From contig CAYRDY010000021.1 of assembly GCA_964423195.1 (NCBI GenBank), positions 1-24,592 on the forward strand: a DNA stretch of 24,592 nt, given 5' to 3'. Origin of the DNA: CAKRHR01 sp964423195. GTDB lineage: Bacteria; Bacillota; Clostridia; Lachnospirales; Lachnospiraceae. Shown in pieces: positions 15,832 through 22,626 of the stretch. The notes beneath the pieces are model-generated. The model was not told where the DNA came from. It saw nothing but the letters and a program-made list of their open reading frames with translations, and did no database searches. Made by a program: the position numbers and the translations under genes. Positions within the stretch are counted from its first letter, which is position 1. Every line of letters starts with the position of its first letter.

Positions 15832-17049
15832 TTACGACTCATTTTCCTGTTTTTTCCTGCGCCTGAACAGCAGCCAAAGCCCTAAGACGATCACGGCCGC
15901 CGCCGCGACGCCGATACCGATCCTGACGGCCACAGGCAGCATCTCAAAAGCCGAACTGCCTTCCTGTCTTGCCGCGCCGTTCATGCCGCCCATATCAGAT
16001 AGAGGCACCTCCTCGTCATCCAGATCGACATATTCCTGCGGTCCATCCGCCTGCGGCACATTCTCATCCGGAAGCTCCAGCACATCGGCGACGCCGTTGC
16101 CATTCGCGTCATCCGCGACACCGTCACCGTCCAAGTCATCCACGATGCCGTCACCGTCCGTGTCGCCCGCCGGCGTCTGATTCCCGCCGCCGTTGGCGCC
16201 CCCGTTGGCATCCCCCTCGTCCGTATTCTGCGGATTCTCAGGCGTCTGCTGCGCTGGCGTCTCTATCGGCGTGTAAATAAATGTGAACACATTGTCCGCC
16301 GCGTTCTCCGAGAGGGTCAATCCAAGATTATACGCCTGTGGCTCGTAACCGTCAATATAGAGATAGGCCACCACCGGCTTGTCGCCGACATTTCCGTAAT
16401 AGGTCTCGCTCGGCGCCAGGGCATTCCCCGCTGTGTCCACATAATTCACCGTGTAGGCCACGGCGCTGCCGAGCATCCCGTAAGCCACCACATAATCGAG
16501 GTCGCCCGTCACCAAAAATGAACTCGCGCTGACCGTATTGTTGTCGCGGCCGCTCTCGCGGATGCCGCGGACATAATACTTGCTGCCGTCATTTAGGCTG
16601 ACCATCCGCTGGCTGAACGTCACGCGGTCGCCGTAACTCAAATCGTTAAATGTCAGCACCTCGCCGCCCTCGATGCTCCCCTGCTTTCCCGCAAAGAAGC
16701 GCACCGTGTAGGTATAGGCGCCAGAGCCGTTATCATTCGCAGACGCAACCCCGCCAACATCCTCAGCCGCAGGCGACGTCACAGTCGCATCACCGCCCTC
16801 GGCGGCAGACGACGCGGCAGATGCGTCTCCGGCGGCAGGTGACACGGCAGTCCCGTCACCGCTCTCAGCCGCAAACGCCTTCGCTGGCGCAGCGCACATC
16901 ATGATAGCCAATATCAACATCAGGGAAAGCGTCGCCGTAAAATACTTTGAGGATCCGCGCATGTTTCGTGAGCGCCGGACTGCCTTTCTGTCCGGTACCG
17001 CACGATCGGCGCGGCAGCCGGAGGTCAGGTCATCGTTGTTGTGTCTCAT
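15832..17049 (-). CDS. Membrane-anchored surface protein with MucBP-like domain and DxDxDG calcium-type repeats
   Basis: This is a 405-residue exported protein. After an unusually long basic N terminus, a signal or anchor helix covers about 37-60 (ending AKAFAA). An Ala/Ser/Pro-rich linker follows. An uncharacterised beta-rich region covers 111-195 and a MucBP-like module 198-262 (YTVNYVDTAGNAL ... FTFIYTP). An acidic run of DTDGDGIVDDLDGDGVADD type (296-325) resembles thrombospondin-3 or dockerin calcium loops. A C-terminal helix (about 372-395) is followed by RRRKKQ. DLDDEEVPLS (342-351) looks like the spacer that precedes LPXTG motifs in related surface proteins, but no LPXTG follows, so the protein is probably membrane-held. 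Its ATG overlaps the preceding gene's TGA (ATGA), so it is translationally coupled. It is the last structural gene before a terminator. Adhesion or matrix tethering is the likely role. Confidence 0.82.
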   Translation of the reverse strand: MRHNNDDLTSGCRADRAVPDRKAVRRSRNMRGSSKYFTATLSLMLILAIMMCAAPAKAFAAESGDGTAVSPAAGDASAASSAAEGGDATVTSPAAEDVGGVASANDNGSGAYTYTVRFFAGKQGSIEGGEVLTFNDLSYGDRVTFSQRMVSLNDGSKYYVRGIRESGRDNNTVSASSFLVTGDLDYVVAYGMLGSAVAYTVNYVDTAGNALAPSETYYGNVGDKPVVAYLYIDGYEPQAYNLGLTLSENAADNVFTFIYTPIETPAQQTPENPQNTDEGDANGGANGGGNQTPAGDTDGDGIVDDLDGDGVADDANGNGVADVLELPDENVPQADGPQEYVDLDDEEVPLSDMGGMNGAARQEGSSAFEMLPVAVRIGIGVAAAAVIVLGLWLLFRRRKKQENES

Positions 17050-17939
17050 TCTTCACGACCCCCTTCCACGTCCTCACGCACCCTGCGATTCCTTCTCACG
17101 CAGACAATTGCCAGTATCAGGAGTACCAGACCGCTCCCGCCCATAATGCCGAAAATCAGCAGCAGATTCGTCTCGTCGCCGGTCTTGACCGGATTGGAAG
17201 GATTGCTGCCATCTCCGGTGTGCGGCCGGTCAGTCGTCGTCGGTGTGCCCGGCGTTGTATGGCTCAGCTCCACAGCAAAATTCATCTGTAGATCCGCCAG
17301 CGTGTCCTGATAGTCATTTCCCTGTGTCTCGCCGTCGAGCGCGACTTCCAGGGTGATCGTCCCGCTCTGTCCCTGAACCAGCGTGTCCAGATAAAAATAC
17401 TCGGCCAGAGCGTCCGTGGCCTCGTGGAGGCCCTCGCCGGCCTCGCTGATCGTGTCACCGCCGACCGTGTCGCTGTCAAACAGCACCGTCACCTCACCAT
17501 TTTTATCCGTGTACGTCAGCCGATAGGTGTAGGCGCCGCCCTCGGTCGCAGCGTTCGCGCTGCGATCCTCTAAGGAATAGAGCACCTCGTTGGTCATATA
17601 CCAGTCCGTGGTCTCCTGATGTCTGTTCTCAAGCGCCAGCGTGATGATCGCGTTGTCGCCCGGCTGCAGGCCACGGATGGCCTCGTCCAGATCCGACGTG
17701 TGGAAATTGCTGTCCATCTTCTCCTCAGAGGTGAACGCCACATGCCAGTCCGGATCACCGTAATACGTCTCCGCGTTGACACCGGTCACCGGTGAGAACG
17801 CCAGTCCGAGAGACAGCACCGCCGTGAGCCCGAAAGACGCAAGAGCAGCGGGCCTGCGGGTTCTCACCGCGGAGCTGTGCGACATCGCCGCTGTCCCCGT
17901 CTTCGGAAGGATCCTGTGAATTATTTTTTTGCCATTCAT
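17046..17939 (-). CDS. Sortase-anchored surface protein with VKTGD sorting signal
   Basis: This 297-residue protein starts at ATG 17939, with AGGAGGG 6-7 nt upstream. The GTG at 17957 overlaps the previous stop but has no good site. A signal peptide with a long basic n-region ends near TGVNA (52-56). The mature part (57-230) is a beta-rich domain I do not recognise (DPDWHVAFTSEEKM ... LDEAIRGLQPGDN); its wording resembles TasA/CalY-like proteins. A Thr/Pro-rich linker leads to the sorting signal NPVKTGDE (about 249-256), a membrane helix (258-281) and a basic tail (RRNRRVR). It should be covalently anchored by a sortase. Its motif differs from the LPETG and LPESG of the pilins in the same locus. 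It follows the second TasA-like gene directly and overlaps the MucBP-like gene. An anchor or base for the TasA-like fibres is a reasonable but unproven guess. Confidence 0.83.
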   Translation of the reverse strand: MNGKKIIHRILPKTGTAAMSHSSAVRTRRPAALASFGLTAVLSLGLAFSPVTGVNAETYYGDPDWHVAFTSEEKMDSNFHTSDLDEAIRGLQPGDNAIITLALENRHQETTDWYMTNEVLYSLEDRSANAATEGGAYTYRLTYTDKNGEVTVLFDSDTVGGDTISEAGEGLHEATDALAEYFYLDTLVQGQSGTITLEVALDGETQGNDYQDTLADLQMNFAVELSHTTPGTPTTTDRPHTGDGSNPSNPVKTGDETNLLLIFGIMGGSGLVLLILAIVCVRRNRRVREDVEGGREE

Positions 17940-17953
17940 CTCCATCCCTCCTG

Positions 17954-18835
17954 TCACTCAAGGCTCAATGTGCCGTCATTGACATTGACCCTGCGCCCCC
18001 AGGCGCTCCATGCCGCGTCCGCGGCGTTATGTTCCTGAACCGCGTCGACCTCCGCCTCAATGTGGAAACTGACACCGTCATAGTCATAGGTTGTAGTGAT
18101 GGTCGTCAGACCATTCTCCGTCTTTGTCTCCTGAGACACCTTCGTGGCCAGCATGCCGTCAATCGTCAGCGTGTCGGAAAATGCCGGCGTTTCAAATGTC
18201 CCCGCGCCCTCGCTGTAGAGCAGACTGTCATAATAGAGTACCGTCCGCTCCGGTGTGGAGGCCTCCGCGTCGAGCAGCCACCCGTTGTCCACACCCGTGG
18301 CGTCGCACAGCAGATGCAGATCGATCAGATCAGGGGACAACTCCTGCATCTTCTTCCCCTCGGCATCCAGCCAATATTTATAAATGCTCACGCGCACATA
18401 CTGATTGATCGTCCCCGAATTGCGCACGCTAAGCGCCTCCGGATAAGTTTTCCCCGGCTGGAGCGACTCGCCCTCCGCCAGCATATTTCCTAAGAGCACG
18501 CCCGTATGCTCATCCCATGTGCCGTCCGCGTTGCTGCGATAGTCTCTCCACGACACGCGCTCGTCGTTCTCCAGAAGCGACACGCCGATGTCATACATCT
18601 GCACGCGCGAGGCGTAAGTCTCAGAAAAATACGTCAGCGCCGCCCTTGCGCCCCCGACGGAGCTGCCCAGCAACAGCAGAACCGCCGCCGCGAACATCAC
18701 CACGGCCGCGGCCGGCGATGTCATGATCCGCTTTATCTTCGCCCAGACGCCATGCTGTCCGGAAATTTCCTGTCTGTTCTCTGCTCCGGCGCCCTTCCTC
18801 TCGGAATCTCTGCCCGGCCCTTTCCCTGCCATCAT
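17954..18835 (-). CDS. TasA/CalY-like protein with SipW-type signal peptide (second copy)
   Basis: This 293-residue exported protein has a long charged N terminus (1-40), then a hydrophobic core (about 41-60) and the SipW-type cleavage context ARAALTYFSETYASRVQM (63-80). This is typical of TasA/CalY/camelysin-like fibre proteins. The mature region includes MYDIGVSLLEN, QPGKTYPEALSVRNSGTINQYVRVSIYKYW (a conserved pattern of this group, given in part) and a C-terminal beta-rich half. There is no LPXTG or C-terminal helix. Start ATG 18835 overlaps the upstream TGA as ATGA, with AAGGAGG 6 nt before it; a second ATG follows immediately. The protein would be secreted and assemble extracellularly as fibre or matrix. 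No SipW-type signal peptidase is in the window, so processing must be done in trans or by a gene outside it. Confidence 0.83.
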   Translation of the reverse strand: MMAGKGPGRDSERKGAGAENRQEISGQHGVWAKIKRIMTSPAAAVVMFAAAVLLLLGSSVGGARAALTYFSETYASRVQMYDIGVSLLENDERVSWRDYRSNADGTWDEHTGVLLGNMLAEGESLQPGKTYPEALSVRNSGTINQYVRVSIYKYWLDAEGKKMQELSPDLIDLHLLCDATGVDNGWLLDAEASTPERTVLYYDSLLYSEGAGTFETPAFSDTLTIDGMLATKVSQETKTENGLTTITTTYDYDGVSFHIEAEVDAVQEHNAADAAWSAWGRRVNVNDGTLSLE

Positions 18836-19386
18836 GAAACGCCTCCTTCCGTCGTGCCTGTGTCAAGCACGGCATCCCAGTCCGCGTAAGGATTGCCATT
18901 CTCATCATAGAGCACAGGGGTCGTCTCGTAAATGACGACGACATTGAAGCTGTCACCCGCCTCGGCGTCCTCCGGAATGCCTGAGATATGCACCAAGAGC
19001 TCCGGCGTGCTCTCGCCGCCCGCCAGGATGCCGTTATAATAATAGTAGCCGTCCTCACCAGGCGTCCACATGCCGCTCTCATCACTGTACTCAAGGACGT
19101 AATCACTGCCCGAAAATGCCCGCGCCCGCACATAGACCGGCTGCGAGTCCGGATTGCTGGTCACGACGACATGCTTGGTCCAGTCGGAAAATTCCTCCCG
19201 AAACTCTGTGCGGTCGCCCAGCTTGATCGTGTAGCCGCCCTCCGCCCGCGCGTAGGTCGTGAAATAGGCCATCGCGCTGCCAACGCCGGCGCCGAGACAC
19301 AGGATGATGGCGACCATCGCCAGCCAGACGCTCTTTTTGCGCAGCGGCGCCGCGAGGGCTGTCAGACATTTTTTCAAATTTTTCAT
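18832..19386 (-). CDS. TasA/CalY-like protein with SipW-type signal peptide (first copy)
   Basis: This 184-residue exported protein has a basic n-region, a hydrophobic core (about 20-39) and the SipW-type context GSAMAYFTTYARAEGGYTIKLG (36-57, given in outline). The mature part carries the TasA/CalY-like start, with a short beta strand and then EFSDWTKHVVVTSNPDSQPVYVRARAF-type text (key parts VTSNPDSQPVYVR) that fits the conserved N-terminal half of the family. There is no anchor at the C terminus. AGGAGGG lies 8 nt before ATG 19386. It follows the isopeptide-domain gene by 15 bp and overlaps the second TasA-like gene by 4 bp. Two unequal TasA-like proteins in a row suggest a main fibre subunit plus an assembly partner, as TasA and TapA cooperate in Bacillus; that assignment is inference. 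Confidence 0.85.
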   Translation of the reverse strand: MKNLKKCLTALAAPLRKKSVWLAMVAIILCLGAGVGSAMAYFTTYARAEGGYTIKLGDRTEFREEFSDWTKHVVVTSNPDSQPVYVRARAFSGSDYVLEYSDESGMWTPGEDGYYYYNGILAGGESTPELLVHISGIPEDAEAGDSFNVVVIYETTPVLYDENGNPYADWDAVLDTGTTEGGVS

Positions 19387-19401
19387 CCTAACCGCCCTCC
19401 T

Positions 19402-20559
19402 TTACTCCGTCTCATCCGTCCATGCGTTCCACTGCCAGGCCTCGCCGTCATAGGTAAAACCGTTCGTCACGCCGTGGCCATCGCGGTTTTTGCGACTGTA
19501 GGTATTGGTAAATGCCGCCTGCACCATATTCTCCGCCTCGATCACCGTGTCCACGGACGCCTCCGTCGTCAGCTCATACGTCGCGCCCGAATAGATCTCG
19601 GTCACCGTCACCTTGGCGCCGACCGGCAAATTTTCAACGACATATCGCTGCTGTCCCGGCGCGCTGAAGTCAAGTCCCACGACGTCGCTATACGTCCAGC
19701 CGTCTTCCAGCGAGGCGTCGATCCTAAAGACAAATGTTGCCGGCGACTTACTCTCATAAGACTCCAAAGTCTTCACAATCTCCAGCCGTCCGAGCCGGTA
19801 ATCGCGTTCAAGTTTGAGATATACGTCCCGATCATAGATCCAAGGCGAAGGATCCGCCGTGTTCACGACGCCGTCGCCGTTTTCATCCTCCTTATCCGGA
19901 ATGGACACCAGCACCGGCGTACACGTGTAGACATAGCGCTCCGACTGCGCGACCGTGGCCAGAACAGATGCCCCGCCGTCGTCCGGCTCAATCTCAATCA
20001 CATCATTCTCAAGGCCCTGCCCCCTGGCCACCAGAAGATACAGGCCGCAGCTCAAATTCTCTCCGTCATCCGTCTGCCGGATCATCTCGCCCATCGGCAC
20101 GCCGCTCACCACCGGCGTGTCCGCAGGTTTCTCGGGCGTATTTTCGGCGGAATCATCCTCTGCATCGCCCGCCGGCACATCCGGACCGCCCAGCGCTATC
20201 CGCGCCGCCCTCTGCTCGATCTCCTGCCATGCCTGATTATCCAGATCCGTGCGCATGCCATCTCCGTCCAAAATGCTGTCTCTCAGCGCAGCGTAAGGTC
20301 CTCTCAGTTCATAAGTATACGTATCATAGCCGTCCACTTTCACAGCATCAGCCACCCTGTACAGGTCAATGACCACATCCGCCAGCGCCAGATCCTCGGC
20401 GTACTCCGGTATGCCGGGCTTGGCCGTCACCGCACAGGCGCTTGCCAGGTCAATCGGCGCATCCGCCGCGCTCGGCAAATAAGCCGCCGCCCCTATGCCA
20501 ATGGCAACTGCCGCAGCCATCACCGTGGCCGCGCAGCGCTTCCACCCTTTTCTTCTCAT
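19402..20559 (-). CDS. Exported protein with Spy0128/DUF7601-like isopeptide domain
   Basis: This 385-residue protein starts at ATG 20559, with AAAGGAGG 8 nt upstream. An N-terminal membrane or signal segment (about 8-30) leads to a first region with DVVIDLYRVADAV (61-73), which resembles the N-terminal domain of Spa/Fim-type pilins. An acidic Pro-rich linker (about 125-150) follows. DENGDGVVNTADPS (225-238) is calcium-loop-like. A pilin-type Spy0128/DUF7601-like domain (257-356) has LEIVKT (K263) at its start, VTVTE (317-321) as an E-box and FTNTY (N352) at its end. These are the residues expected for an internal Lys-Asn isopeptide bond. There is no LPXTG or C-terminal helix, so it is either secreted or held by its N-terminal helix. 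It is the first gene of the five-gene matrix operon. Its pilin-like fold suggests a minor subunit. Confidence 0.8.
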   Translation of the reverse strand: MRRKGWKRCAATVMAAAVAIGIGAAAYLPSAADAPIDLASACAVTAKPGIPEYAEDLALADVVIDLYRVADAVKVDGYDTYTYELRGPYAALRDSILDGDGMRTDLDNQAWQEIEQRAARIALGGPDVPAGDAEDDSAENTPEKPADTPVVSGVPMGEMIRQTDDGENLSCGLYLLVARGQGLENDVIEIEPDDGGASVLATVAQSERYVYTCTPVLVSIPDKEDENGDGVVNTADPSPWIYDRDVYLKLERDYRLGRLEIVKTLESYESKSPATFVFRIDASLEDGWTYSDVVGLDFSAPGQQRYVVENLPVGAKVTVTEIYSGATYELTTEASVDTVIEAENMVQAAFTNTYSRKNRDGHGVTNGFTYDGEAWQWNAWTDETE

Positions 20560-20747
20560 AGGCCTCTCCTCCTTTAAAACCACACTCAGGCGATCCTCCA
20601 AACTTTATCCATCAGTGCATTCCCGTTGATGGGATGATCTATAAGCTAAACCTTCATGCCTCGCAAGCGGGGCAACACCATGGATGAAAGCCGATTGCTC
20701 CGCGCCTGCCGTCATCCATGCCGTCCGGTATAAAACCTTTCGCTCCT
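20560..20747 (-). promoter_or_regulatory. Structured 188-bp leader region of the matrix operon
   Basis: This gene-free stretch lies between the recombinase-like gene and the operon start. It holds a perfect 9-bp inverted repeat (CATGGATGA 20679-20687 with TCATCCATG 20712-20720). It also has a GC-rich hairpin (GCCCCGC-TT-GCGAGGC on the coding strand) and a near-perfect ATCCATCA / TGATGGGAT hairpin (about 20608-20635). The start-proximal part carries AAAGGAGG. It could be an untranslated leader, a cis-regulatory RNA or a binding platform; no known riboswitch class was recognised. Confidence 0.5.
20638..20666 (-). promoter_or_regulatory. Candidate promoter of the matrix operon
   Basis: On the minus strand TTGCGA (20666-20661) and TATAGA (20643-20638) are separated by 17 nt, about 80 nt upstream of ATG 20559. 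The -35 falls in a GC-rich hairpin. Confidence 0.4.
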
Positions 20748-21578
20748 TCACTCTCCGGCAGGGCCGTCCCAGCCGATCGTCAGTTGCTCCTCCTCAAGCA
20801 TCCGCTCATACGTCTGTTCGATGAGCAGATTGACACTTGTGCGAATCCCGTCGCAGGTATTCATGTACATCCGCCACAGACACCTCGGATTGGCCTTCTC
20901 GGCGTCCACGCGCGCCTCCCGGCTCACGGCGCTGACACAGCGGTGAACACTCGTCCGCGACATCGGCAGACCGTCCGGCGCCAGAAATACCGGACCCTCC
21001 TCGATGCCCTCCGACTCAATGTAGCCGAGCAGCTCCTCCTGCAGCACCCGCGGGATATGGAGCACGCGCGATCGCACCCCGTTGTGGCGCTCCAAGCGCA
21101 CCACACCCTGCCTCACGGCGTCCACCGTCAACTGCGGCAGCTCCTGATTGCGCAGGCCGATACCGCCCAGCGTCTTGATCAACATATAGGATCTCTCCTT
21201 ATTCATATGCTTCGCCGCCGACAGAAGCCTCAAATACTCCGCGCGCGTGAGCTCCGGCTGCTCCCTGCCGTCACGGTAAAAATTCGTCACCTGCCATTCG
21301 CGCCGCCCCAAATACGAGAGCAGGCTGTTGAGAACGGACAGCCTCGAATTGACCGTTCGGGCCGAGAACCCCTGGCCCTCCATCCATTCCTTCCATTGAT
21401 GTCCGGTCTCGGCCGTCAGCATCTTGTCCTTCGGCAGATAATCATATAATCCCTGCAAAATATATCGGTAACTTTTCAGCGAATTGCTACCGCGCCCCTT
21501 CTCGGTAAGGCTGCCGAGGAAATCGTCGATACATTCATTTGTGAGCTGTATGCCGTCACGGCCGCTTGAGTCCGGCAT
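20748..21578 (-). CDS. Tyrosine recombinase/integrase-like protein with degenerate active site
   Basis: This 276-residue protein has the layout of a phage-type integrase. A SAM-like core-binding domain covers about 10-95 (SLKSYRYILQGLYDYL, SARTVNSRLSVLNSLL), and a C-terminal catalytic-type domain covers about 107-270. Box I arginine is present in GLRNQEL (R143). The beta-hairpin lysine is replaced (NGVRSRVLHIP). The box II H-x-x-R segment reads PRCLWR (231-236), with Arg and Trp where His and Arg are expected. A candidate nucleophile Tyr is Y257 (EQTYERM). Recombination by the standard mechanism is therefore doubtful. ATG 21578 follows AGGGGTG. It lies between the sortase gene and the matrix operon on the same strand, so it may be a DNA-binding regulator of the locus or a relic recombinase for surface-gene switching. 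Confidence 0.8.
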   Translation of the reverse strand: MPDSSGRDGIQLTNECIDDFLGSLTEKGRGSNSLKSYRYILQGLYDYLPKDKMLTAETGHQWKEWMEGQGFSARTVNSRLSVLNSLLSYLGRREWQVTNFYRDGREQPELTRAEYLRLLSAAKHMNKERSYMLIKTLGGIGLRNQELPQLTVDAVRQGVVRLERHNGVRSRVLHIPRVLQEELLGYIESEGIEEGPVFLAPDGLPMSRTSVHRCVSAVSREARVDAEKANPRCLWRMYMNTCDGIRTSVNLLIEQTYERMLEEEQLTIGWDGPAGE

Positions 21579-21622
21579 TTCCGGTCACCCCTACCTTTCA
21601 CAGTCGCTGTCCGCGTTTGCCG

Positions 21623-22489
21623 CTATTTTTTTAGCTCATTCAGTAAATCCTGATCCGACATCGCCGGTTTTTTCCTGCTGTAATACAGGAGCATCACCGC
21701 CAAAATCACAAACAGAAGCGGCACCGCGATGGCCGGAATCACGATGTACGGCGGAATCTTTTTCGCCTCCGACACAATGACCGCCGCCTCTTCAAGGTTC
21801 TCTATCCTTTTGCCCCTCACCAGAATCCGGTGCGTATTCACGCCATATGGCGTACAGGTGATCAGCGTCATGTAATCCTTCCCGTCGCTGATCTCCAGCT
21901 GCTCGACCTCCTCCGGCAGCACGATCCTGATCTGATCCACCATGTAGGTCACCGTATGATTCAGCACCGTGACGGTAAAAATGTCACCCTCGACCAACTG
22001 GTCAAGGTCGGTAAACAGCTTCGCCGACGGCAGACCCCGATGGCCGGAGACCGACGTGTGCGTATTCTCCCCGCCCACCGGCAGCGACGTGCCGGGCAGA
22101 TGTCCGATCGCGACCTGGAGGACGGCCTCATCCGTGCCGTGGTAAATCGGGAGATTTACCTTGATGGACGGAATCTGAATATAGCCCATGACCCCGGTGC
22201 CATTAATATTGAGGGTGTTGTTGTATTCTTCGAGCTCCTCGTCCGTCAGAATAAAGTGAATGCCCGCATCCGCCAACTTTTTATTGTAGGCGCGCGCCGT
22301 CTCAATCATGGCGTCGGCCTCGTCATCCGACATGACCTCCACGGCCTCCACGTAGGACGCGATGGCGCGTGACTGGTGAAATGAGTTCCACCAGTCGCTG
22401 ACCGAAGGATACAGCAGTAGGCAAAGTCCTGCGATCAAGATCAGAACCAACAGAATCGTTGTCCAATGCTTTTTCAAAAACTTTTTCAT
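21623..22489 (-). CDS. Class C (pilin-polymerising) sortase
   Basis: This 288-residue membrane transpeptidase joins pilin subunits by cleaving LPXTG-type motifs and linking the threonine to a pilin lysine. An N-terminal helix (about 10-30) is followed by YPSVSDWWNSFHQSRAI, typical of class C enzymes. A second helix lies near the C terminus (about 247-270), also a class C feature. The catalytic residues are H150 (SGHRG), C212 (TCTPYG) and R221 (NTHRILVRGKR). I could not see a clear DPF/DPW lid motif. It lies directly downstream of the LPETG major pilin gene, separated by a strong intergenic hairpin, so that pilin is its likely substrate. Start ATG 22489 has GGGGAG about 10 nt upstream. Confidence 0.95.
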   Translation of the reverse strand: MKKFLKKHWTTILLVLILIAGLCLLLYPSVSDWWNSFHQSRAIASYVEAVEVMSDDEADAMIETARAYNKKLADAGIHFILTDEELEEYNNTLNINGTGVMGYIQIPSIKVNLPIYHGTDEAVLQVAIGHLPGTSLPVGGENTHTSVSGHRGLPSAKLFTDLDQLVEGDIFTVTVLNHTVTYMVDQIRIVLPEEVEQLEISDGKDYMTLITCTPYGVNTHRILVRGKRIENLEEAAVIVSEAKKIPPYIVIPAIAVPLLFVILAVMLLYYSRKKPAMSDQDLLNELKK

Positions 22490-22528
22490 TTCAGGGCACT
22501 CCCCACTGATGTATCAGTTATCCTTTGG

Positions 22529-22562
22529 GTCACCGCACCCCAGCATCTGGGGGTGCGGCGAC
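22529..22562. other. Strong hairpin between the pilin and sortase genes
   Basis: CCGCACCCC (22533-22541) pairs with GGGGTGCGG (22550-22558), extended by an outer GTC/GAC. A T-run follows only on the + side (CTTTTTAAT), while the genes run on -. On the transcript it is a T-less hairpin, suiting mRNA stabilisation or partial termination that lowers sortase relative to pilin. Confidence 0.6.
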
Positions 22563-22626
22563 CTTTTTAATCATTCATTTTCATCCTTCATCCGATTTCC
22601 CCTCGGATAAACTGAACCTCTATCTT

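Noticed and set aside
17890..17920. LPKTG at residues 11-15 of the VKTGD-anchored protein
   Set aside because: It lies in the basic n-region of the signal peptide with no hydrophobic helix right after it, so it cannot be a sorting signal; chance match.
20560..20747. c-di-GMP riboswitch (class I or II) in the matrix operon leader
   Set aside because: The conserved core elements such as GCAAAGCC were not found; only unrelated hairpins are visible.
20560..21622. Invertible promoter flanked by inverted repeats next to the recombinase-like gene
   Set aside because: Only short-range hairpin repeats were found; no pair of longer inverted repeats flanking a promoter could be seen in the window.
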